Below, piece after piece: positions 1-8,414 of a DNA stretch of 64,000 nt (positions are counted from its first letter, which is position 1; each line of letters starts with the position of its first letter). Source of the stretch: Bacillota bacterium (GTDB taxonomy: Bacteria; Bacillota_A; Clostridia; Lachnospirales; Lachnospiraceae); contig JAEYMU010000017.1 in assembly GCA_023407175.1 (NCBI GenBank), forward strand, positions 68,592 to 132,591, given 5' to 3'. The position numbers and the translations under genes are program-made. A model generated the notes under the pieces. That model searched no databases and was not told the origin of the DNA. It saw only the letters and a list, made by a program, of their open reading frames with translations.

Positions 1-234
1 ATGCACGGTCTGCTGGTAAATTACAAACCAAATCCCGGCTGCGCCGACAGCACGAAACGACTAAAGAAGCTCTATGACAATGCGGTATTTCTGGCAGTCA
101 GGCTAATCAAGGAATATAGTGAGAGCATCTGGGGAGATAAGCCCTTGAACACAAGGTACCGGTTGACCTTTGGTTCGAAGGAACCGGAAATGGAAAGGGA
201 AGGGGAACATGAAAATAAGGCTTACACGGCTTGA
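1..234 (+). CDS. C-terminal part of an unrecognised protein, cut by the window edge
   Basis: An open frame runs from the first base to a TGA at 232-234. The true start may lie outside the window. The 77 visible residues are hydrophilic with one amphipathic helix-like stretch (LYDNAVFLAVRLIKEY). I do not recognise the family. The last 26 bases overlap the start of the following MFS gene, which points to translational coupling and a shared operon. Confidence that it is coding rests on that arrangement and the frame length. Confidence 0.5.
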   Translation: MHGLLVNYKPNPGCADSTKRLKKLYDNAVFLAVRLIKEYSESIWGDKPLNTRYRLTFGSKEPEMEREGEHENKAYTA

Positions 235-1516
235 GAAATATTGGATTATGTATGATGTGGGAAACTCTGCATTTACGCTGCTGATATCAACCATCATACC
301 GATCTACTTTAATTATTTATCGCAGGAACAGAACCTTTCTCCTGTGAACTATCTGGCCTACTGGGGATATGCAGCCTCCTTTGTGACCCTGTTGGTGGCC
401 CTGTCTGGGCCAGTACTGGGAACAATTGCAGATAATAAAGGCTTTAAAAAACCGATTTTTGCAGTCTCCCTTGCAATCGGAGCCTTAGGCTGCGCAGCAC
501 TTGGCATTGCAACACAGTGGATGGTATTCCTTGCAGTATTTATTATCGCAAAGATTGGATATTCCTTAAGCCTGATTTTCTATGATTCTATGCTGACGGA
601 CGTGACCACGCGGGAACGGATGGATAATGTGTCGTCACAGGGCTATGCCTGGGGATATATCGGAAGCTGTATTCCATTTGTCGCCTGTCTTTTGCTGTTG
701 CTTGGCTTTAGTCCAATTGATCTTAGCATGGAGCAGCTAATGGCCGTTGCTTTTGTAATCATTACCCTTTGGTGGGTGGGGATCTCCGTACCGCTGCTTC
801 GCAGGTACAAACAGAATTATTTTATAGAAAGCAAGGAACATATTGTACGTAACAGTCTTGGACGGCTGTGGAATACCTTGAAGGGAATTCGAAAGGAAAA
901 GAAGATCTTTGTATTTTTACTCGCATTTTTCTTTTATATTGACGGTGTTTATACGATTGTTGATATGGCTGCGGCTTATGGCAAGGCCCTTGGACTTGAT
1001 GACATAAGCCTGCTGCTGGCACTTTTGGTTACGCAGCTTGTGGCTTTTCCCTGTTGTATTCTTTTTGGAAGGATGGCAGAAAAGGTTAGCTCGGAGAAGC
1101 TGATTACGATCTGCATCGCAGCATATCTTGGAATTACCATTTTTGCCGTATTTATGAACTCTCAGCTGCATTTTTGGATTCTTGCCATCGTTGTAGGAAT
1201 GTTCCAGGGAGGAATACAGGCCTTGTCCCGCTCTTATTTTGCTAAGATCATTCCAAGCAATAAATCCGGCGAATATTTTGGTTTGATGGATATCTGCGGC
1301 AAGGGAGCCTCCTTTCTGGGGACTACCTTAGTCAGCGTATTTTCACAATTAACAGGAAGCATCAATCAGGGTGTGGCAACCATATCCGTTCTATTTGTAA
1401 TCGGTTTGATCTTATTTCGAAAGGCCATCCTGCTTCAGAAGGGGGGAAAGCCTCCAGTTAAAAACCGGGCTGATGGAGCACAACTTTCACTTGATTTGAA
1501 TCAGACGATCTTATGA
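209..1516 (+). CDS. UMF1-family MFS transporter (Atg22-like permease)
   Basis: A 435-residue integral membrane carrier with about 12 hydrophobic segments. The motif YDVGNSAF at residues 15-22 corresponds to the YDxxNSAF signature at the first helix of UMF1 transporters. The cytoplasmic loop after helix 2 (GTIADNKGFKKP, about 76-87) is the MFS loop. I chose the ATG at 209 because AAGGGAAGGGG lies just upstream and the family motif follows at once; the frame is open back to 170. The gene converges with fruK, and the two 3' ends overlap by 16 bases. The substrate is unknown; neighbours suggest a sugar or sugar derivative. Confidence 0.85.
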   Translation: MKIRLTRLEKYWIMYDVGNSAFTLLISTIIPIYFNYLSQEQNLSPVNYLAYWGYAASFVTLLVALSGPVLGTIADNKGFKKPIFAVSLAIGALGCAALGIATQWMVFLAVFIIAKIGYSLSLIFYDSMLTDVTTRERMDNVSSQGYAWGYIGSCIPFVACLLLLLGFSPIDLSMEQLMAVAFVIITLWWVGISVPLLRRYKQNYFIESKEHIVRNSLGRLWNTLKGIRKEKKIFVFLLAFFFYIDGVYTIVDMAAAYGKALGLDDISLLLALLVTQLVAFPCCILFGRMAEKVSSEKLITICIAAYLGITIFAVFMNSQLHFWILAIVVGMFQGGIQALSRSYFAKIIPSNKSGEYFGLMDICGKGASFLGTTLVSVFSQLTGSINQGVATISVLFVIGLILFRKAILLQKGGKPPVKNRADGAQLSLDLNQTIL

Positions 1517-2433
1517 ATATGCACTTTAGGAAGAATTTCTTTGATTTCATGTAAGGGTAATGACATGGTACCCTCCTTTGTTACGGCTAAGGTTCCGCAG
1601 GCTGTTGCAAAGGCGAGGGCATCCGGGAGAGTCATGCCCTTTTTGACTCCATAGAGCATTCCGGCAAGCATGGAATCTCCGGCTCCTACGGTGCTTTTTA
1701 CTTCAACCTGCAGGGGCTCGGCCTGGTAGCAGGAGCTGCCTGTAATCAGAAGACTTCCTTGGTCACCCATGGAAACCAGAATCAATTCTATACCGTAACG
1801 ATCAGCCAGCGACTGGCAGAAGGCTATGATTTCCGAGTGGTTTGAAAAGCTTTTATGAAATGCGCTCTCCAGTTCCTGAAGATTGGGCTTGATCAGATAG
1901 GGAGCGGATTTAAGGCCTTCGGACAGCAGGGCTTTATCTGCATCAAGCACCACCTTTGTATAGGGCTTAACCATAGAGATGAAATCCCGGTAGGCGGTAG
2001 CGGGTAATCCTCCCGGAAGGCTTCCGCTTAAAACCATATAGTCACTATGTGCCGCTTCCCTAAGAAGTAAGGACGTAAACTTCTCCAGCTCTTCTCCGGT
2101 CAGGGAAAAACCCGGTTCGTTCAAATCGGTAGTGATACCCCGGTCAAGCTCGACAAGCTTTATATTGGTCCGGGTGGCGCCGGGTGCTTCAAGAAAATGA
2201 CAGGGCAGCTTTTCTCCAGCGAGAAGCTCTTCAACATATGCCTTATTCCGGGTTCCCAGAAAACCGCAGACCTGGACCGGTATAGTAAGACGGTTTAAAA
2301 GCTTGGCGACGTTAATGGCCTTCCCGCCGATATCCTCACGAACCTGTGTAAGCCGGTTGACCTCTCCCCGTCTGAAGTCCGTAAGCAGGATGGTTTTATC
2401 AATTGCGGGGTTTAAGGAAACGGTTGTAATCAT
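1501..2433 (-). CDS. fruK: 1-phosphofructokinase (PfkB family)
   Basis: A 310-residue cytoplasmic kinase that would phosphorylate fructose-1-phosphate to fructose-1,6-bisphosphate. The N-terminus MITTVSLNPAIDKT and GGKAINVA at residues 36-43 are the FruK/LacC substrate-binding signature (usually GGKGINVA). VGAGDSMLAGML near the C-terminus holds the anion hole and catalytic Asp of PfkB kinases. The ATG at 2433 is preferred for the family N-terminus. A TTG at 2466 overlaps the ptsI stop and would add 11 residues. LacC (tagatose-6-phosphate kinase) is the alternative. No fructose EII gene is nearby, which is odd for fruK. Confidence 0.85.
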   Translation of the reverse strand: MITTVSLNPAIDKTILLTDFRRGEVNRLTQVREDIGGKAINVAKLLNRLTIPVQVCGFLGTRNKAYVEELLAGEKLPCHFLEAPGATRTNIKLVELDRGITTDLNEPGFSLTGEELEKFTSLLLREAAHSDYMVLSGSLPGGLPATAYRDFISMVKPYTKVVLDADKALLSEGLKSAPYLIKPNLQELESAFHKSFSNHSEIIAFCQSLADRYGIELILVSMGDQGSLLITGSSCYQAEPLQVEVKSTVGAGDSMLAGMLYGVKKGMTLPDALAFATACGTLAVTKEGTMSLPLHEIKEILPKVHIHKIV

Positions 2434-2462
2434 AATATGTCTTCTTATCCTTTCTTTTTCTC

Positions 2463-4187
2463 TCAAGCATTTAACTTTTGTATCTCAAGCTCCAATGCGG
2501 CTTTTATTTCCCCAGTATTTTTGCAAACCATGATGCGGTCGGCAAGCTGTTTTGTTTCTTCATAGGATAATTGGCGGATGAGAGCCTTTATTTCGGGGAT
2601 TACGGCCGGACTCATGCTAAGTCCGTCAACACCGAGACCAACCAAAACCAGAACATTCATGGGATCACCGGCCATCTCACCGCAGATGACAGACTCTTTG
2701 CCGTTTTTATGGGAGGCCTGGATACTCTGTCGGATCAACCGGAGCATACCGGGATGCAGCGGTTGGTAGAGATAGGTTACCTCCTTGTTGACCCGGTCTA
2801 CCGCCAGAGAATATTGGCACAGGTCGTTGGTTCCGATGCTGAAGAAATCAACCTCTTCAATCAGGTGATCCGAGATTATGACTGCCGCAGGAATTTCAAT
2901 CATAATGCCTGTACGGATATCAGAATCAAAGGGAATACCATCGCGGCGCAATTCATTTTTGCATTCCTCCAGGAGCTCCTTTGCCTTAAGAACCTCTTCT
3001 AAAGAGGAGATCATAGGCAGCAGAAGGCTTACTTTTCCGAAGGCGGAGGCTCTTAGAATTGCTCTTAGCTGGGTCTTGAATATGCCGGGCCTTGCCAGGC
3101 TAAAGCGGATTGCCCGCAGGCCAAGGAACGGATTTTCTTCCTTCCGGAACTGATAATAAGGTAAATTCTTATCTCCGCCAATATCCAGTGTCCGGATTAC
3201 AACCTCCTCAAAACCCTGTTCAACGGTGCTTTTATATTCTTTGAACTGCTCCTCTTCGGTGGGAAAGTGAGCGGAATTCATAAACAGAAATTCCGTCCGA
3301 AATAAACCGATACCTCTGCCCCCATGATATTTGACCAAAGCAGCCTCCGGGGAGGAACCAATATTACCATAGAGCTTAATACGCCGTCCGTCCTTTGTAA
3401 TAGCTTCCTCATCCTTCAGTAAACTGTCCCTTTCCCTCTTTTGCTCCAGTATTTCCTTCCGGGTCTGATAGAGGCACAGCTCTTCCTTGGCAGGCTTTAT
3501 AAGAATTTTATTGGAGATGGAGTCCAGAATAATCAGATCGCCGGATTGGACCATATCATAGATTCCCGTTACCCCTACAACCGTGGGGATTCCCTTTGCC
3601 TTAGCCATGATTGCGGTATGGCTGGTCTGGCTGCCGTGCTCAAGCAAAATACCCTTGATAAATCCGCCTAATTGGGACAGCTCGGAGGGCTTTAAATCCT
3701 TCGCCACGAGAATGACGGGTTCCTTGATATTACTGAAATCTCTTGGAGCTATTCCAAGGGCAATCTCCATAAAGCGGTTTGTAACATCCTCAACATCGGC
3801 GGCTCTTGAACTTAGGTATTCGTCCTCTATGGAGAGAAACATCTCCACGATTTCTTTTTTTGTTTCTTCGATGGCTTGTTCCGCACACAAAAGCCCGTCC
3901 CGTATTCTGGCTTTAATTCCGTCAATCAACGTCGGGTCCTCCGCCATAATCAGATGAGCATTAAAAATATCCAGCTCTTCCGGCTGGCCGGAGGCCTCTG
4001 CTTTATCCCGGTATTGGACCAGCTCCTGCAATACAGTTCTTTGAATTCCTTCAAACCGGTCCAATTCATTATTAATTAATTCTGGCTCAATTTTAGCCTT
4101 CTTATAACGAAGCAGGGCCTGCTGGTGAAGATGTGCAGGAGCTGCCTCGATACCCCGGTAAACAGGGATACCCGATAGAACAATCAT
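2463..4187 (-). CDS. ptsI: Phosphoenolpyruvate-protein phosphotransferase (PTS Enzyme I)
   Basis: A 574-residue general PTS enzyme that takes phosphate from PEP and passes it to HPr. The phosphohistidine is His190 in GSQTSHTAIMAK; the family usually reads GGRTSHSAIMAR. The PEP-binding domain follows, with LFRTEFLFM, EIPAA, IGTNDLCQYSLAVDR and the catalytic-Cys motif ICGEMAGDP. Length is normal for Enzyme I. It lies 48 bp after the ABC ATPase gene and directly before fruK, in the deoR-led minus-strand run. No HPr or EII gene is seen here, so it may be a second copy dedicated to this locus. Substitutions around the active-site loop suggest a divergent paralogue. Confidence 0.9.
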   Translation of the reverse strand: MIVLSGIPVYRGIEAAPAHLHQQALLRYKKAKIEPELINNELDRFEGIQRTVLQELVQYRDKAEASGQPEELDIFNAHLIMAEDPTLIDGIKARIRDGLLCAEQAIEETKKEIVEMFLSIEDEYLSSRAADVEDVTNRFMEIALGIAPRDFSNIKEPVILVAKDLKPSELSQLGGFIKGILLEHGSQTSHTAIMAKAKGIPTVVGVTGIYDMVQSGDLIILDSISNKILIKPAKEELCLYQTRKEILEQKRERDSLLKDEEAITKDGRRIKLYGNIGSSPEAALVKYHGGRGIGLFRTEFLFMNSAHFPTEEEQFKEYKSTVEQGFEEVVIRTLDIGGDKNLPYYQFRKEENPFLGLRAIRFSLARPGIFKTQLRAILRASAFGKVSLLLPMISSLEEVLKAKELLEECKNELRRDGIPFDSDIRTGIMIEIPAAVIISDHLIEEVDFFSIGTNDLCQYSLAVDRVNKEVTYLYQPLHPGMLRLIRQSIQASHKNGKESVICGEMAGDPMNVLVLVGLGVDGLSMSPAVIPEIKALIRQLSYEETKQLADRIMVCKNTGEIKAALELEIQKLNA

Positions 4188-4235
4188 CTCTAATCACCCG
4201 GCTTTCTGGAATATTGATCATTATTATTTTGTGCT

Positions 4236-5735
4236 TTATTCTGACCCGATGTGCTGATAGATATCGTTAAAGCCTTCCCTGCTGTCCCGGCTTGTCTCAT
4301 AGGTGATTCTTCCGTTGTTGAGTACAAGAATACGGTCGCAGATACCGGTTAATTCCTCCAGATCGGAGCTGCATATAATGATGGAAGCGTCCTTGACCAG
4401 TAAATCATTAAACAGGTTATAAGTATCAATCTTAGAGGAAATATCCAGCCGGTTTGTCGGTTCGTCAAAAATAAATATTTTGGCTGAGGTCATAAACCAG
4501 CGCATAAGCAGGAGCTTTTGCTGCTCTCCTCCGGAGAGGTATTCGGGCTTGCTTTGCGGATTGATGGAAAGATTGAGGCGTTTGCTGTATTTCATAAACT
4601 GTTTTAGCTCAAACCGGCTCTCCTTAAGCGGTCCCCGTGCTGAAAAGGGGCCCAGGGAAAAGGCATTTTCAAGAGCTGACTGGTTCATAAAGAGGCCGGC
4701 ATTAATTCTGTCGTCGGTCACATAGGCGATTCCCAGGTTCATTGCATCAACAGGGGACTCGATTCTGGTCTCCAGCCGGTCAACGTATATTTTTCCAACC
4801 GTTGCGGGCCTTATGCCAAACAAGGTCTTAGCCAGGATGCTCTTACCGGCCCCGATTACTCCGGTAATTCCGATGATTTCCCTGCGGTGCAGGGTAAAGG
4901 AAATGTCCTGTAAGGTATCACCGTTGCCCAAATGCTCGGCACAGAACACCTCTTCCCCCTTCTTTAAGGTGACCTTGGGATACCGGTTGGAAAGCAGGTT
5001 ACACCATAGCCTGCGGTATACATCCTTAAGGGAGGCATCGGAGGATTCAAAGGTCGAAGCAATCTCGCCATCCCTCATAATTGAAATCCTGGTAGAAAAT
5101 CTCACCACCTCTTCAAGCCTGTGGGTGATATAAAGGATGGTGGTACCAGCCTGGATAAAGTGGTCAAGTATTTTATAAAAAATAGTGGATAAATTGTCAT
5201 TCAAATGATTCAAAGGTTCGTCAAGAATCAGAAGCTTCGGTCTGTCATTGATTAATAACAGCCGCAGTATTTCAATAATACGCTTATGCCCCAGGTTGAG
5301 CTTGCCAATCGGAGTAGCGGGATTAAGCGGTATCTCCCATTTCTTTAGAAAGTCCTCTGCCATAGCCAGTTTCTGAGATTTTGATATACGAAACAGGCGG
5401 GATTTGCTATTGGGATAATTGCTGTATAAATTTTCAGCAATCGACAGCTCCTCATAGAGATAGGTGTCCTGCGCCAGAAAAATAATACCCTTGCTGATGG
5501 AATCCTTGGGAGAGGTCAGCCGCAACAGCTGATTGTCGAAATAAATCTCCCCGGAATATTGGCCAAAGGGATGAAGACCGCTAAGAAGCCGCACCAGAGA
5601 GGATTTACCGGAACCGTTGCTGCCAAGAAACACATGAAATTCGCCCTGCTCCATCGTTAAATTAATGTTCTTTAAAATAGACACATTATTTATGGCTACA
5701 GATACGTTCTGGTAGGATAAAAGAATATTTTTCAT
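4236..5735 (-). CDS. Sugar ABC transporter ATPase with two ATPase domains (RbsA/MglA type), orphan
   Basis: A 499-residue cytoplasmic ATPase with two fused ABC domains. Walker A of domain 1 is GSNGSGKSS (38-46), and Walker B is LLILDEPL. Domain 2 has GVIGAGKS, the signature YLSGGEQQK and Walker B IFIFDEPT. The first-domain signature is degenerate (LNLGHKR). I start it at the ATG at 5735, after TACAGGAGTG; the open frame upstream overlaps deoR. There is no permease or binding protein in this minus-strand run. It could energise the RbsC-type permease encoded divergently at 8415, which has its own ATPase, or act elsewhere. Confidence 0.85.
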   Translation of the reverse strand: MKNILLSYQNVSVAINNVSILKNINLTMEQGEFHVFLGSNGSGKSSLVRLLSGLHPFGQYSGEIYFDNQLLRLTSPKDSISKGIIFLAQDTYLYEELSIAENLYSNYPNSKSRLFRISKSQKLAMAEDFLKKWEIPLNPATPIGKLNLGHKRIIEILRLLLINDRPKLLILDEPLNHLNDNLSTIFYKILDHFIQAGTTILYITHRLEEVVRFSTRISIMRDGEIASTFESSDASLKDVYRRLWCNLLSNRYPKVTLKKGEEVFCAEHLGNGDTLQDISFTLHRREIIGITGVIGAGKSILAKTLFGIRPATVGKIYVDRLETRIESPVDAMNLGIAYVTDDRINAGLFMNQSALENAFSLGPFSARGPLKESRFELKQFMKYSKRLNLSINPQSKPEYLSGGEQQKLLLMRWFMTSAKIFIFDEPTNRLDISSKIDTYNLFNDLLVKDASIIICSSDLEELTGICDRILVLNNGRITYETSRDSREGFNDIYQHIGSE

Positions 5736-5750
5736 AATTACACTCCTGTA

Positions 5751-5772
5751 TATCACAAGCTTGCTTGTGATA
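5751..5772. repeat. Perfect 10-bp palindrome, copy 1
   Basis: TATCACAAGC, a 2-base spacer TT, then its exact reverse complement. It lies between deoR and the ABC ATPase gene, ending 15 bases upstream of the latter's ATG. The same two arms recur at 10567-10588. It could be a regulator site or an RNA hairpin near the ribosome binding site. Confidence 0.85.
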
Positions 5773-5808
5773 TTGCATCTATAAATAGTTTGAAAGGTAC
5801 TTTCAAAC

Positions 5809-6591
5809 TTAACTCCTGAAAGCATCAAAGGTTGCATAGAAGCGTTTGTTATTATTAAAATAGTATTCTTTAAATTTCTGCGGAGCATTCTCGTTTGAAA
5901 TAATACTGTCAAACATGTTGATATTTCCGATTACAGCGGCAGATTCCGTATCAAAATGATTGCTGGTGCATACAGCAAAGCTCTGCTTCGATATGGTGCT
6001 GACATCCTGTATGATATAGGACTTTATCAAAGAGGAGGCGCTGTAGCCCCGCTCCAGGGTAATGCCGTCAATATCAAAAAACGCACAATCAAAATAGAAG
6101 GATTTCAGTCCGGTATCGGTTATGCGGCCGGAAAGCTGGAGATTGGAAGGATTAAGCTCACCTCCCGGCAGAAAGATTTTCACCTGGGGGCAATACTGGG
6201 CACAGTCATGGGCAACCAGTAAATCCGTGGTCACAACGGTTAAATTTACTTTATCCTCAAAGGCCCTGACAATATATCTTGAAGCTATTCCCGGGCCCAT
6301 AAAAACCAATTCATTGTTGGCAACAAATTTCGAAGAGATTTTGCTGATCGACTTGTATACGGACTCATCCTCTTCGTTCACGTCGAATAGTGTGGAGGCT
6401 GCGATCGTGGAATCATTCAGTACCGCCCCTCCATGGGTCCTTTTTAGAAAATTCTCATTCTCTAATTTCTCAAGATCCCGGCGTATTGTCACCTCGGTTA
6501 CATTAAGAAGCTGAGACAGGGTTATTACATCTATTCGTTTTTGTTCGGAAATTATTTTTTTTATTCGGTTAAGCCTTTCTACGGGTAACAT
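5809..6591 (-). CDS. DeoR/GlpR-family transcriptional regulator
   Basis: 260 residues. The N-terminal winged HTH (about residues 1-57) contains ERLNRIKKIISEQKRIDV and the recognition helix VTEVTIRRDLEKLE, followed by the family hallmark THGGAV. The rest is a DeoR sensor domain that usually binds a phosphorylated sugar. It heads the minus-strand run that includes ptsI and fruK and is divergent from the RbsA-type operon, so it may control both. A sugar phosphate such as fructose-1-phosphate would be a sensible ligand (inference). The ATG at 6591 follows GGGAG; a promoter is at 6624-6652. Confidence 0.9.
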   Translation of the reverse strand: MLPVERLNRIKKIISEQKRIDVITLSQLLNVTEVTIRRDLEKLENENFLKRTHGGAVLNDSTIAASTLFDVNEEDESVYKSISKISSKFVANNELVFMGPGIASRYIVRAFEDKVNLTVVTTDLLVAHDCAQYCPQVKIFLPGGELNPSNLQLSGRITDTGLKSFYFDCAFFDIDGITLERGYSASSLIKSYIIQDVSTISKQSFAVCTSNHFDTESAAVIGNINMFDSIISNENAPQKFKEYYFNNNKRFYATFDAFRS

Positions 6592-6623
6592 GTCGATTTT
6601 CTCCCTTTCGTTGCGTTATTAAC

Positions 6624-6652
6624 ATTATAAAATGATATACAAAATTTTGCAA
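6624..6652 (-). promoter_or_regulatory. Sigma-A type promoter for the deoR run
   Basis: Read on the minus strand: -35 TTGCAA (6652-6647), a 17-base spacer, -10 TATAAT (6629-6624). It lies 33 bases upstream of the deoR ATG. Confidence 0.6.
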
Positions 6653-6700
6653 TAAAATAATATACGACAAAGCCATTTTTTGAGATCTGTTAAAAAATAG

Positions 6701-6730
6701 AAAACGAACATAAAGAAACATAAAACGAAA
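6701..6730. promoter_or_regulatory. Direct-repeat cluster, candidate DeoR operator
   Basis: AAACGAAC, AAAGAAAC and AAACGAAA recur at about 10-base spacing. On the other strand they read as TTTCGTTT-like units, which resemble operators of DeoR/GlpR proteins. They sit in the deoR/rbsA divergent intergenic region between both promoters. Function is inferred. Confidence 0.4.
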
Positions 6731-6812
6731 ATTGATTTAATCATAGTGCACAGGAATTTGGGGGTTTCGTTCCCGGTATTGTACAAAATAATAAAAAAGC
6801 AAAAGATTCCTC

Positions 6813-6841
6813 TTGACTAAAATGAAAATAAACGATAAAAT
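6813..6841 (+). promoter_or_regulatory. Sigma-A promoter for the RbsABC-GH127-GH31 operon
   Basis: TTGACT (6813-6818), a 17-base spacer, TAAAAT (6836-6841). It lies 60 bases upstream of the first gene's TTG start. The region is very AT-rich. Confidence 0.6.
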
Positions 6842-6901
6842 AAGAACATAAACAAACAAATAAATAAACAAATTGAAAAAATTCGGAAAGGAAGAACATA
6901 A

Positions 6902-8398
6902 TTGGAGAACAATATCATCCTGAATACGGAGAACATACATAAAAGTTTTCTGGGGAATAAGGTACTGAAGGGTATCTCAATCCAATTAAAAAGAGGAGAG
7001 ATACATGCCCTGATAGGTGAAAACGGTGCAGGTAAGTCAACCCTGGTAAATATCATCTCCGGAGTACATCAGCCGGACAGCGGAAATATTTATCTGGATG
7101 GAGCAAAGGCAACATTCCGGTCTCCCAGCGATGCACAGAAGGCCGGAATCGGACATGTACATCAGGAATTGGCACTTTGTCCCCATGTTACGGTTGCTGA
7201 AAATATTTTTATCGGCCGTTTGCCAAAGCGTGCCGGACTGGTTGATAAAAAAAGGCTGAATGACATGACGGTGAAGGCCCTGAAGCCCTTTGAAGTCTCG
7301 ATACAGCCCGACCAGCCGGTGGAGGAGCTTACCGTGGCCCAGCAGCAGATTGTTGAAATTGCCAAGGCCTTATCCTTAAACTGTAAGGTTATCATCTTTG
7401 ACGAGCCGACCTCCAGCTTAAACGAAGCGGAAGCGCAGAAGCTGATGAAGATCATTTATGATATCAAAAAGAAAGGTATCGGAATATTTTACATCAGCCA
7501 TAAGCTATCGGAAATTTTTCAGATAACGGATAAAATCACAGTGCTTCGGGACGGTAATTTTATTGAGACACTGGACACAAGGGAAACAAATTCGGACCAT
7601 ATTATCTCCTCAATGGTCGGTAAGGAAGTAAAGAAGCTGTATCCGAATAAGAGTAATTGCATTGAGGAAGAGAAGGAGATTTTGCAGGTAAGGCATTTTA
7701 CAAGACTTCCGGAGTTTAACGATATCAGCTTCTCGGTGCGCAAGGGTGAGATCCTGGGGCTGTGCGGTCTGGTGGGGGCCGGACGGTCGGAGGTCTCAAG
7801 AGCCATCTGCGGAATCGATAAATGCAAAACAGGCGAGGTCTATTTGAACGGGACCAGGCTGAATATCAGGAGCTATTCGGATGCTTTAAAAAACGGGGTC
7901 TGCTATTTGAGTGAGGACCGGAAGAAGGACGGCTTATTTGTAACCATGACTCTGCTTGAAAATATGATGGCTCCCGGCCTGAAGCGTGTTTCCAGATACG
8001 GGTTCCTGAACCAGAGAATGGTTGCCAGGGAAATGGCCGGCTTTAAACAGAAAATTAACATCAAGTATGTATCGACAAGTCAGATCATGAACAATCTGTC
8101 CGGCGGTAACCAGCAAAAGATAATGATAGCAAAGCTTTTGGCACTGAACCCCCAATTAATTATTATGGATGAGCCAACCAGGGGAATTGATGTAGGGGCA
8201 AAGACGGAAATCCATGCTATTTTAAGAGAGCTTGCCGATGCCGGTGTGGGAATTGTGCTTATTTCGTCAGAAATGCCGGAAATTGTCGGAATGTGCGACA
8301 GAATCATGATAATGAATGTGGGAAGTATGGTTGGCGAGCTTAGCGGAGAAGATATTACACAGGACAATATCATTTTAAAAATATCTGAATTTAGTTAG
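6902..8398 (+). CDS. Sugar ABC transporter ATP-binding protein (RbsA/XylG/MglA type)
   Basis: 498 residues with two fused ABC ATPase domains, the energy unit of a monosaccharide importer. Domain 1: Walker A GENGAGKST (39-47) and IIFDEPTSSLNEAE. Domain 2: the degenerate Walker A GLVGAGRSE, the signature NLSGGNQQK and MDEPTRGIDVGAK, all typical of RbsA-type proteins. Translation starts at TTG 6902 after AAAGGAAG; no ATG is better placed. It is followed 16 bp later by the permease gene and then the binding protein, so the importer is complete. The downstream GH127/GH31 genes suggest a pentose such as arabinose or xylose as substrate (inference). Confidence 0.92.
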   Translation: MENNIILNTENIHKSFLGNKVLKGISIQLKRGEIHALIGENGAGKSTLVNIISGVHQPDSGNIYLDGAKATFRSPSDAQKAGIGHVHQELALCPHVTVAENIFIGRLPKRAGLVDKKRLNDMTVKALKPFEVSIQPDQPVEELTVAQQQIVEIAKALSLNCKVIIFDEPTSSLNEAEAQKLMKIIYDIKKKGIGIFYISHKLSEIFQITDKITVLRDGNFIETLDTRETNSDHIISSMVGKEVKKLYPNKSNCIEEEKEILQVRHFTRLPEFNDISFSVRKGEILGLCGLVGAGRSEVSRAICGIDKCKTGEVYLNGTRLNIRSYSDALKNGVCYLSEDRKKDGLFVTMTLLENMMAPGLKRVSRYGFLNQRMVAREMAGFKQKINIKYVSTSQIMNNLSGGNQQKIMIAKLLALNPQLIIMDEPTRGIDVGAKTEIHAILRELADAGVGIVLISSEMPEIVGMCDRIMIMNVGSMVGELSGEDITQDNIILKISEFS

Positions 8399-8414
8399 AC
8401 CGGGAGGAGAAATT

